Shown: piece by piece, positions 42,314 to 49,068 of the stretch
How positions within the stretch are numbered: the stretch's first letter is position 1
Layout: each line of letters starts with the position of its first letter
From: Cyclobacterium xiamenense
GTDB taxonomy: Bacteria; Bacteroidota; Bacteroidia; Cytophagales; Cyclobacteriaceae
NCBI RefSeq assembly: GCF_009467825.1
Contig: NZ_WIOK01000037.1
Span: 1 to 49,068 of the forward strand
DNA length: 49,068 bases
Reading direction: 5' to 3'
Program-made: the position numbers and the translations under genes
Notes under the pieces: generated by a model
Databases searched by the model: none
Seen by the model: only the letters and a program-made list of their open reading frames with translations
What the model was told of the DNA's origin: nothing

Positions 42314-44251
42314 ATGGGTACTCCTTTTTCCTCCCAGGCTTCCTGCTGCGATCAGTCACCCGATCCCTGCGAAACCATTCCTTCCAGATGGTTTCATTAC
42401 TGGCAGGAATGGAAAAGCAGTATTCTCAGTTTACTGGCCCTCCTGTTGGCCGCGATCGGAGAAGCCCTGTATCCCTACGAACTCCTAAACCTATCGGTCT
42501 GGCTGCCCCTGTACCTACTGGCGTACGGACTGGTGGGTTGGTCCGTCCTTAAAAAGGCTGGGGAGCTGATGCTAAAAGGGGAAGTTTTTACCGAATTTTT
42601 TTTGATGGCAATCGCTACGCTGGGCGCCTTTGCCATTGGAGAATACCCGGAGGCCGTGACCGTCATGCTCTTTTACACCGTCGGTGAAATCTTGCAGCAC
42701 CAGGCGGTAAGCAAGGCGAAGGGAAACATTCAGGCCCTGCTCGATCTGCGGCCCAGCCGGGCACGAGTCATTCGTGAGGGGCAGGCTGAATGGGTACAGC
42801 CAGAAACCGTGGCCGTAGGAGAAATCCTGGAAATTCAGGCCGGAGAAAGTGTGCCCCTGGACGGAATCTTACAGCAGGGTACCGGAAGCTTCAATACGGC
42901 GGCGATCACCGGGGAAAGCGTTCCCCGCCGAATCGGTGCCGGAGAAGAGGTATTGGCCGGTATGGTCAACCTGCAACAGCTCCTCAAAATCCAGGTGTCC
43001 CGCTCGTTCCAGGAAAGCTCTTTGTCAAAAATCATCCGTACGGTGCAGGAAGCAACGGCGAAAAAAGCAAAAACGGAGCAATTTATCCGCAAATTTGCCA
43101 AGGTTTACACACCCATCGTCACGTATCTGGCGCTGGCACTCGTGCTGCTCCCCTACGCATTTGTTGACCCCTATGTATTCAGTGACTGGCTCTACCGGGC
43201 CCTGGTATTTTTGGTCATCTCCTGCCCTTGTGCCCTGGTGATTTCCATCCCGCTAGGCTATTTTGGGGGAATAGGAGCGGCCTCCAGAAAAGGGATTCTC
43301 TTCAAAGGATCCAATTACCTGGATCAGATAACGCGGGTCACTACCGTGATTTTTGACAAGACCGGGACCTTGACGAAAGGGGTTTTTTCCGTACAAGAAG
43401 AAAAAGCGGTGGCAAGGGCCCATCCGGATTGGAAAATACTGGCCCTCAGTCTCGAATCCAAATCCAACCACCCGATCGCGGCGGCATTGGTCCAATACCT
43501 GGGAAAATCTCCCCATCCGGTATCGGAGCTCCGGGAACATGCCGGACAGGGGCTCTCCGGTACCGTCCAGAACCAGGCCGTATTGGTGGGCAACCGAATA
43601 CTGCTTGAGCGAATGCAGGTCCAAAACGTTCCCGCTACCTCTGTCGCCGATAAAACGCTGGTACATGTAGCCGTGGAAGGAAATTACTGCGGGTATTTCG
43701 CACTCGCTGACGAATTGAAACCCGATGCACATGAAGCTTTCAGGGATTTGCATAGCTTGGGAATTTCGGAAACGGGAATCCTATCCGGCGACCGGCAGGA
43801 AATCGTGCAGGCATTGGGCAAGGAACTGGGAGCCAGCCAAGCCAGGGGCGATCTACTGCCGGAGGAAAAAAGCGCCTGGCTGGAAAATGAGAAGAAGCAA
43901 CCCGGCCGAGTGGTGGCTTTTGTGGGGGATGGGATCAACGACGCACCCGCCCTGGCGGTGGCGGATATTGGCATCGCCATGGGTGGTCTGGGCAGCGATC
44001 TGGCCATCGAAACCGCCAATGTGGTGATTCAGACCGATCGTCCCTCCCGGGTAGCCCTTGCCATTCGCATTGGAAAAACAACAAAAAACATTGTATGGCA
44101 AAACATTGGTATGGCTTTCGGTGTAAAGTTCCTGGTGTTGGCATTGGGGGCGGCCGGACTGGCAGGCATGTGGGAAGCCGTGTTTGCCGACGTGGGAGTT
44201 GCCCTCTTGGCCATACTCAACGCTATCCGAATTACCAAGATGTATACGTAA
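42314..44251 (+). CDS. Heavy-metal P1B-type ATPase (Zn/Cd/Pb-type)
   Basis: A 645-residue pump that exports soft metal ions across the inner membrane using ATP. The transport motif is C304-P-C306 in ISCPCALVI; D348 in DKTGTLT is phosphorylated; GDGIND is present near the end. CPC with the late membrane segment GVKFLVLALGAAGLAGMWEAVFADVG suggests the Zn/Cd class (the conserved Asp is present). There is no HMA metal-binding domain at the N-terminus. Instead, a short cysteine cluster (ASCCDQSPDPC, about 9-19) precedes the membrane helices and may bind metal. The promoter fixes the start at 42314. A PNPOx-like gene follows after 11 bases. Confidence 0.93.
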   Translation: MGTPFSSQASCCDQSPDPCETIPSRWFHYWQEWKSSILSLLALLLAAIGEALYPYELLNLSVWLPLYLLAYGLVGWSVLKKAGELMLKGEVFTEFFLMAIATLGAFAIGEYPEAVTVMLFYTVGEILQHQAVSKAKGNIQALLDLRPSRARVIREGQAEWVQPETVAVGEILEIQAGESVPLDGILQQGTGSFNTAAITGESVPRRIGAGEEVLAGMVNLQQLLKIQVSRSFQESSLSKIIRTVQEATAKKAKTEQFIRKFAKVYTPIVTYLALALVLLPYAFVDPYVFSDWLYRALVFLVISCPCALVISIPLGYFGGIGAASRKGILFKGSNYLDQITRVTTVIFDKTGTLTKGVFSVQEEKAVARAHPDWKILALSLESKSNHPIAAALVQYLGKSPHPVSELREHAGQGLSGTVQNQAVLVGNRILLERMQVQNVPATSVADKTLVHVAVEGNYCGYFALADELKPDAHEAFRDLHSLGISETGILSGDRQEIVQALGKELGASQARGDLLPEEKSAWLENEKKQPGRVVAFVGDGINDAPALAVADIGIAMGGLGSDLAIETANVVIQTDRPSRVALAIRIGKTTKNIVWQNIGMAFGVKFLVLALGAAGLAGMWEAVFADVGVALLAILNAIRITKMYT

Positions 44252-44262
44252 CCTGAGAAAAC

Positions 44263-44835
44263 ATGCTTTTTCACGAAACCGAGGCACTGGATGCCGTATG
44301 GATGACTGTCAAAAAGGAACTGCAGCGGGCTGCGCTTGATAAAAAACATCCCTTTCGGTTTGTGGTGCTGAGCAGTTCCTCAGAAAGTCGCCCGGATGCC
44401 CGCTACGTAGTCCTGCGAAAGACGGAGGGTGACTTCTGCTGCTATATCTATACCGACAGCCGCAGTCATAAAGTTTTTCAACTGGAGCAGCAACCCGTCG
44501 TGACCCTGCTTTTTTACCATCCCCAAAAGCGATGCCAGGTCAAAATACAGGGCCGGGCCACCATCCACCGGCAGGATTCGGTAAGCAAAAGCCATTGGGC
44601 AAACGTACAGGGGGAGGCCCAAAAGGCCTACCAATCCATCCTTGCTCCCGGCACGCCAATCGAAACCCCAGCTGCTGCCCATACCTGGGAGCAGGCAGGG
44701 GATTCGCGCCATTTTACGGTGATCGCCATTCAGGCAGAAGCTGTGGAATGCCTGCAACTAAACGGGCTGCAGCACCTTCGCGCCATTTTCAGAAAAGAAG
44801 AAAACGACTGGTCCGGAAATTGGCTGGCGCCCTAG
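44263..44835 (+). CDS. Pyridoxamine 5'-phosphate oxidase-family flavin-binding protein
   Basis: A 190-residue split-barrel protein of the PNPOx-like superfamily, binding FMN. The first strand reads FRFVVLSSSSESRPDARYVVLRK, and TDSRSHKVFQLEQQPVVTLLFYHP matches the FMN phosphate site. The C-terminal motif of true PdxH is altered (ending ENDWSGNWLAP, which retains the W-rich tail), so the substrate is uncertain; closest feel is Alr4036-type. It begins 11 bases after the metal ATPase gene and should be co-transcribed, perhaps linking metal stress to cofactor repair. Confidence 0.85.
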   Translation: MLFHETEALDAVWMTVKKELQRAALDKKHPFRFVVLSSSSESRPDARYVVLRKTEGDFCCYIYTDSRSHKVFQLEQQPVVTLLFYHPQKRCQVKIQGRATIHRQDSVSKSHWANVQGEAQKAYQSILAPGTPIETPAAAHTWEQAGDSRHFTVIAIQAEAVECLQLNGLQHLRAIFRKEENDWSGNWLAP

Positions 44836-44861
44836 TCCACTACCGTTCCTCTGCACGTACA

Positions 44862-44892
44862 TTGCTGATAAAAAATAAAAGCGCTATCTTGA
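44862..44892 (+). promoter_or_regulatory. Possible promoter of the Tat TIM-barrel gene
   Basis: TTGC (44862-44865), 19 bases, then TATCTTGA (44885-44892). Both halves differ from consensus, but the spacing is exact. A start near 44899 leaves about 33 bases before the ATG. Confidence 0.4.
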
Positions 44893-44931
44893 CTGTCTTT
44901 ACATTCAGGCAATAACCTTTATTCGAAACGC

Positions 44932-45888
44932 ATGCATACCAGAAGAGATTTTATCAAGAAAACCGGTATGGCCTCGGCCTTGCTTGGTTTGGGAATCGGT
45001 TCGGAGGCTTTCTCCCGGCCTACCCGCGCGGAATTGTACAAAATATCGCTGGCCGAATGGTCCGTGAATAAGCTCTTGTTTTCCGGGAAAATGGACCACC
45101 TGGATTTTCCACTACTGGCGAAAAAACACGGCATTCATGCAGTGGAATACGTCAACCAGTTTTTTATGGACAAAGCCCAGGACCAGGCCTACCTGCGCGA
45201 AATGAAAACCCGTGCAGCCGGAGAGGGGGTCACCTCGGTATTGATCATGTGTGATCGGGAAGGACAACTCGGTGCGGCGGATGCCGCCGAGCGGGCAACC
45301 ACCGTAGAGAATCACAAAAAGTGGGTAGAAGCGGCAAAATTTCTGGGATGCCACGCCATCCGTGTAAACGGCTATTCTTCGGTGGATTACAGTTCCGACC
45401 GGCAGGCCTTTAAGGAATCCATGAAGCTGGTAGCCGATGGGCTGCACCAGCTTTGCGAATTTGCCGATACCATGGATATCGGTGTGACCATCGAAAACCA
45501 CGGGGGCTTTTCCAGCAACGGAAAGTGGCTATCCGGGGTGATGAAAGCCGCCGATCATCTCCGCGCGGGCACACTACCGGATTTTGGCAATTTCCAAATC
45601 AGCCGCAATGAGGGCGCGCAGCCGATCTCCTACGATTCGTATAAGGGTGTGAAAGAGCTGATGCCCTATGCACAGGGAGTCAGCGTGAAAACCACTGTCT
45701 GGGACAACAAAGGCAATCAGTATTCGCTGGATTACGAAAAAATGATGCGCATCGTGCTGAAAGCGGGTTATCGCTCCTGGTGTGGCATTGAGTACGGAGA
45801 GGCTGGCCGTGAATGGGAAAGCATCGTGGAAGTCAGAGAGCAACTGGAGGCCACCGAAGCAGCGCTTCAGGGATCCTTTTCAGCTTAA
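44932..45888 (+). CDS. Tat-exported sugar phosphate isomerase/epimerase-like protein
   Basis: The 318 residues begin with a twin-arginine signal (TRRDFIKKTGMASALLGLGIG). The rest is a xylose-isomerase-like TIM barrel: ISLAEWSVN at strand 1, AVEYVNQFF, AIRVNGYSS, VTIENHGGFSSNG (metal Glu and His), LPDFGNFQ and the final CGIEYGE. A Tat signal fits export of a folded metal protein. It converges on lutC with a 4-base overlap but is not in the same transcript. A second exported barrel of this superfamily, with a Sec signal, lies at 15.9 kb. Confidence 0.88.
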   Translation: MHTRRDFIKKTGMASALLGLGIGSEAFSRPTRAELYKISLAEWSVNKLLFSGKMDHLDFPLLAKKHGIHAVEYVNQFFMDKAQDQAYLREMKTRAAGEGVTSVLIMCDREGQLGAADAAERATTVENHKKWVEAAKFLGCHAIRVNGYSSVDYSSDRQAFKESMKLVADGLHQLCEFADTMDIGVTIENHGGFSSNGKWLSGVMKAADHLRAGTLPDFGNFQISRNEGAQPISYDSYKGVKELMPYAQGVSVKTTVWDNKGNQYSLDYEKMMRIVLKAGYRSWCGIEYGEAGREWESIVEVREQLEATEAALQGSFSA

Positions 45889-46463
45889 TCCAACAAAAAG
45901 ACGGTCATGCTACGGGGACCATGCGCCCCGATGATCAGCGATTGTTCAATGTCAGCAGTTTTAGAGGGCCCGGCTATGAATACCCCGTAGCCGGGCGCTT
46001 GTACGTCTATCCTGGCATATACCTCGTGCATGTTCCCCAACAGCCGGTCCTTTTTCAACAATACGATCAGGTGCTGTGCGATAAAGGGCAGCGCCCGATG
46101 GTGCAATTTTTCTTCGGGAAGCCAAATGGCTCCGTTTTCTGCCACTCCCCAGTCTCCTTCCAGAATGGCCAGATCCACGTGTTCCAGCTCATGAGGATCC
46201 TCTGCCATCGCAACATTAAAATTTCCCGGAACCGATTCGCTCAGGGAGACGATCATTTGACTTTCCCGAAAATGCTCCTTAATGAAGGCCAGCACCTCTT
46301 CAGGGCCACCAACTTCCAGGCATTTTCCTCCATTTCCGGACAAACCAATCGCGTATTGGGCGGGTAAGTCGCTGTCGTAAGGAAACTCCGGCTGTTCCGG
46401 CAAGGGGAGTAAATCGGGTTTATTTTGCTGGATGGCCGCTAGAATACGTTCTTTACTGCTCAT
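45885..46463 (-). CDS. lutC: Lactate utilisation protein C (LUD domain)
   Basis: A 192-residue LUD-domain protein, third gene of lutABC, the iron-sulphur complex that oxidises L-lactate to pyruvate. The core segments are SLSESVPGNFN, DLAILEGDWGVAENGAIWL and APGYGVFIAGPSKTADIEQSLIIGAHGPRSMTVFLL, the last being the family signature. The ATG at 46463 overlaps the lutB stop by four bases (ATGA); a start 24 bases earlier, inside lutB, is less likely. It contains no Fe-S cysteine motif, as expected. Confidence 0.93.
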   Translation of the reverse strand: MSSKERILAAIQQNKPDLLPLPEQPEFPYDSDLPAQYAIGLSGNGGKCLEVGGPEEVLAFIKEHFRESQMIVSLSESVPGNFNVAMAEDPHELEHVDLAILEGDWGVAENGAIWLPEEKLHHRALPFIAQHLIVLLKKDRLLGNMHEVYARIDVQAPGYGVFIAGPSKTADIEQSLIIGAHGPRSMTVFLLD

Positions 46464-47836
46464 TGGTTTCTGTTTTTCTTGTACCAATCCTTGAAGCTTT
46501 CCTTGGGTACTTCCGGTAGCTCCCGGTGTTTGCCCCAGGCATTGAAACTGTTGTAAACAAAGCCTCTTGGGCTGATGGAAAGGGACTTTCGGGCCATTTT
46601 TCCCATCAGGTCAAACAACCTGGGTTTCGACATCACCTGCCCACCAAAACGCATGGCCCATTTTTTGGAAGCCTGCGGAGGTCCCTCTTTGGTAATCACT
46701 TGCCGCCATTTATACAGCTGTTCGTGAATGTTTATTTTTACCGGGCACACGTCCGAACAAGAGCCACAAAGGGTGGAAGCAAACGGGAGGGTGCTGTGTT
46801 TCTTCAAGTCCATACCGGGCGATAGTATGGAACCAATAGGTCCCGGCACGGTGGAGTTGTAGCTGAATCCGCTACTCCTGCGGTAAATGGGGCAGGTATT
46901 CATACAGGCCCCGCAGCGGATGCATTTGAGGGAATTTCGAAAATCCTCTCTGCCCAACTGCTTGGTTCTGCCGTTATCTACCAGGATCAGGTACATTTTT
47001 TTACCGTTTCTGGGCCGGTGAAAATGCGAATTGTAATTGGTAATGCTTTGTCCGGTGGCGCTACGGGCCAATAGCCGGAGGAAAATCCCCAAATCAGCCG
47101 CCCTGGGCACCAACTTCTCGATGCCCATGCAGGCGATGTGAATATCGGCCAGGTGGGTACCCATATCGGCATTGCCTTCGTTCGTGCAGACCACAAAGCC
47201 ACCCGTCTCGGCGATGCCAAAGTTAACGCCCGTGATTGCGGCATGCGCGTGAATGAACTTTTGCCGCAGGTGTTGCCGGGCGGCTTCCGTCAGGTATTGG
47301 GGGTCATCTGCCCCCTCCTCGGTACCCAGGTGCTTGTGAAAAATAGCACCGATCTCCTTTTTCTTCAGGTGAATGGCCGGCATCACAATATGGCTGGGCA
47401 CCTGCTTGTTAAACTGAATGATCCGCTCACCCAGGTCTGTGTCGACCACGTCGTAGCCTTTGTCCTCCAGAAAATGGTTCAAACCGCATTCCTCCGTTAG
47501 GATGGATTTGCTTTTTACCAATTGCTTCACCTGGTTTTCCTCCAGAATACGGAGTACGTGTTCGTTGTGCTCCTGCGCGTCTTTGGCCCACAGCACTTCG
47601 ATGCCGTTGGCGGTTGCATTCTTTTCAAATTGAAGCAGCAAGGTATCCAGATTGGAAAGCACGTGGTCTTTTATCTGGGAAGCAAGGGTACGGAGCTGTT
47701 CCCACTCCGGGATTTTCTGGGCCGAAACATCCCGTTTACTGCGAACATGCCAGAGGGTTTCGTCGTGCCAATGGCTACGCTCGGAATCTTTCAGGAATTC
47801 TTCAGCTGCCGCTGCGTGCGTTGGGGCTGGTTTCAT
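46460..47836 (-). CDS. lutB: Lactate utilisation protein B (LUD domain and two 4Fe-4S clusters)
   Basis: The 458-residue central subunit: an N-terminal LUD domain (about 60-290, with NFGIAETGGFVVCTNEGNADM) followed by two 4Fe-4S cluster motifs, C305-x2-C308-x2-C311-x3-C315 (CIRCGACMNTC) and C357-x2-C360-x3-C364 (CGSCSDVC). It links lactate oxidation to the respiratory chain. It begins three bases after lutA and overlaps lutC by four, so the three are one tight operon. No defect seen. Confidence 0.95.
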   Translation of the reverse strand: MKPAPTHAAAAEEFLKDSERSHWHDETLWHVRSKRDVSAQKIPEWEQLRTLASQIKDHVLSNLDTLLLQFEKNATANGIEVLWAKDAQEHNEHVLRILEENQVKQLVKSKSILTEECGLNHFLEDKGYDVVDTDLGERIIQFNKQVPSHIVMPAIHLKKKEIGAIFHKHLGTEEGADDPQYLTEAARQHLRQKFIHAHAAITGVNFGIAETGGFVVCTNEGNADMGTHLADIHIACMGIEKLVPRAADLGIFLRLLARSATGQSITNYNSHFHRPRNGKKMYLILVDNGRTKQLGREDFRNSLKCIRCGACMNTCPIYRRSSGFSYNSTVPGPIGSILSPGMDLKKHSTLPFASTLCGSCSDVCPVKINIHEQLYKWRQVITKEGPPQASKKWAMRFGGQVMSKPRLFDLMGKMARKSLSISPRGFVYNSFNAWGKHRELPEVPKESFKDWYKKNRNQ

Positions 47837-47839
47837 GGT

Positions 47840-48577
47840 CTATTGATTTTTTAGCTCGGGCTCCTGCCCGTTCAAAATTTCTGCGATGTGCATCACTTTT
47901 ATTGGGCTTTTGTCCCTTCGTAGCAGGCCTTCCAGGTGCATCAGGCAGGACATGTCCGCACCGGTAATCACCGCCACTCCCTGTTCCTGATGGTCCTGAA
48001 TGCGGTCTTTTCCCATCTGTACGGAAATGGCCTCCTCGAAAACCGCAAAGGTACCGCCAAATCCACAGCACTCGTCTTTTCTGGCCAGGTGGACCAAGTC
48101 GATGTCCTGAACCATTTCCAGCAGCTGCAGGGGTTTGTTGAAATCGGGCACCATCAATTCCGATGGCTTTGCCAATCCAAGCCCCCGAAGTCCATGGCAG
48201 CTGGCGTGCAAGCCCACTTTGTGGGGAAAGCGGGAATTCAACTCCTTGATTTGGAGCACATCGGTCAGAAATTCACACAATTCGTAAATTTTCGGTTCGC
48301 CGTTTTGCCCGGAAAGAATGTGCTCCTTGGCATGCAGGGTACAGCTCCCGGAGGGGCAAACCACGTAATCGTATCCGGCAAAATTCTCCCGAAACAAATC
48401 CGAAGCTCCCTGCCCAAACTCTTCGTAGCCCGAGTTGGCCATGGGTTGTCCGCAGCAGGTCTGTTTTAGGGGGTAGGCTACCTCCACACCCGCCTTTTCC
48501 AAAAGCTCAAGGGTGGCGATGGCCACTTTTGGGTAAAATTGCTCGACGTAACAAGGTATAAATAATCCGACTTTCAT
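47840..48577 (-). CDS. lutA: Lactate utilisation protein A (CCG-domain Fe-S protein)
   Basis: A 245-residue protein with two cysteine-rich CCG domains: FIPCYVEQFYP and TCCGQP in the first half, HASCHGLR and ECCGFGG in the second. The same domains occur in glycolate oxidase GlcF and heterodisulphide reductase HdrB, where they bind non-cubane Fe-S clusters. The ATG at 48577 gives MKVGLFIPCYVEQFYP, the family start; the frame extends 60 bases further without similarity. First gene of lutABC. Confidence 0.95.
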   Translation of the reverse strand: MKVGLFIPCYVEQFYPKVAIATLELLEKAGVEVAYPLKQTCCGQPMANSGYEEFGQGASDLFRENFAGYDYVVCPSGSCTLHAKEHILSGQNGEPKIYELCEFLTDVLQIKELNSRFPHKVGLHASCHGLRGLGLAKPSELMVPDFNKPLQLLEMVQDIDLVHLARKDECCGFGGTFAVFEEAISVQMGKDRIQDHQEQGVAVITGADMSCLMHLEGLLRRDKSPIKVMHIAEILNGQEPELKNQ

Positions 48578-49068
48578 TCCAGGGAGGCGTTTTTGGATTC
48601 CTAACAAAATCCGGCGGCCTTTGTTGGCGCCGTGCACTAAAGATACGCATCAGAAGGTGATTCGCCAGTATTATCTACATAACTTTTCCCTTCCGATACC
48701 CGACGGTTTACCGGGTAGGTAAGCCGTTTACAAGTAAATCCGTGTTAAAAATACGATAGCAACGAACAGGAACCATCCTGCACTGTGCTGATGGTAGGGG
48801 GAGGCAAGGATCATTTTGCATCCGGATTCTGCCTTTCCGGAATGAACAGTGTCTTTCGTTGTTGTATACCGTTTTGGGAGGATTCGCTACCGGTCAGGTA
48901 TACGCGCAATAGCGGATTTCAAGGCGATTGCCTGTACGCCACCACTAAAGTTTATTAAATGCAGAGATTTATAATACTCCCCATATGTTGGACCAAAAGT
49001 ATCAGTCGTTAAGTTAACTCATTTATTTGATATTACCTCCTTAGTTGTCTTATTTCCCAAGGGTACCC
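48578..49068 (-). other. Upstream region of lutABC with dyads, no clear gene
   Basis: About 490 bases to the right edge. A -7-like TATCTTTA (complement of 48638-48645) could serve lutA, without a -33 box. A 10-base inverted repeat lies at 48703-48712 and 48718-48727 (one G.T pair) and is followed by TTTAC-AA-GTAAA (about 48727-48738), an operator-like dyad. On the plus strand near 48860-48910 a short frame ends in a signal-peptide-like LSLLYTVLGGFATGQVYAQ and stops at once, perhaps a gene remnant. TACTTTTG (minus, near 48998) is another -7-like box. Confidence 0.4.

Overview
The window comes from a bacterium of the phylum Bacteroidota, with a GC content that looks to be near 50%. The 5' end of the 16S gene at the left edge is of the type seen in Cytophagales and Saprospirales rather than Flavobacteria (an impression, not a placement). 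Several other signs agree: promoters of the form TTTG-19-TAnnTTTG instead of sigma70 boxes, a fused MurF-alanine racemase, the neighbours ubiE, porT and engB, and several families largely confined to this phylum (DUF2480, DUF5606, DUF6952, PorT). I see no insertion sequence, integrase, phage gene, CRISPR array or tRNA. It reads as a chromosomal core region with many cell-envelope genes.

Layout. 1-0.5 kb: start of a 16S rRNA gene on the minus strand, with its leader and promoter. 0.5-4.2 kb: minus-strand run rpmH, rnpA, S41 protease, tsaB, DUF2480. 4.3-5.9 kb: M61 peptidase, transcribed divergently from rpmH. 6.0-10.2 kb: two M16 peptidase-family proteins, one catalytic and one with a degenerate zinc site fused to a LolA-like domain, plus a stand-alone paralogue of that domain. 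10.3-15.9 kb: a four-helix-bundle protein, a PHP lipoprotein, a DPP-IV peptidase and two small envelope proteins. 15.9-17.3 kb: a secreted TIM-barrel protein and a small secreted protein. 17.4-25.7 kb: MurF-Alr, a lipoprotein/Wzi pair, an M28 peptidase, an unrecognised secreted protein and a Tat-exported sialidase-like protein. 26.1-28.1 kb: yebC, a YjjX-type NTPase, a thioredoxin and its overlapping acidic partner. 28.3-34.9 kb: NDH-2, a Spy-like protein, a DUF2064 protein, ThuA, D-Ala-D-Ala dipeptidase, an SDR, porT and ubiE. 35.0-40.2 kb: engB, DUF5606 and partner, fbp, aspartate kinase, fructosamine kinase and a tyrosine phosphatase. 40.2-40.8 kb: the largest gap, carrying a promoter and no convincing protein. 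40.8-49.1 kb: peroxiredoxin, a glycosyltransferase, a metal P-type ATPase with a PNPOx-like protein, a Tat-exported TIM barrel and the lutABC lactate-oxidation operon.

How they fit. Housekeeping genes (ribosome, tRNA modification, menaquinone, NADH oxidation, gluconeogenesis, aspartate family, cell wall) alternate with envelope proteolysis: S41, M61, M16 (two), S9, M28 and M15 families are all present and nearly all carry export signals, which suits a heterotroph living on peptides and polymers. PorT implies a type IX secretion system elsewhere in the genome. Menaquinone methyltransferase, NDH-2 and LutABC together suggest a respiratory chain fed by NADH and lactate. No wholly new system is proven here. 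The best leads are the M16/LolA-like module, the overlapping thioredoxin/DUF6952 pair, the lipoprotein/Wzi pair, the metal ATPase/PNPOx-like pair and the promoter-bearing stretch at 40.2-40.8 kb.
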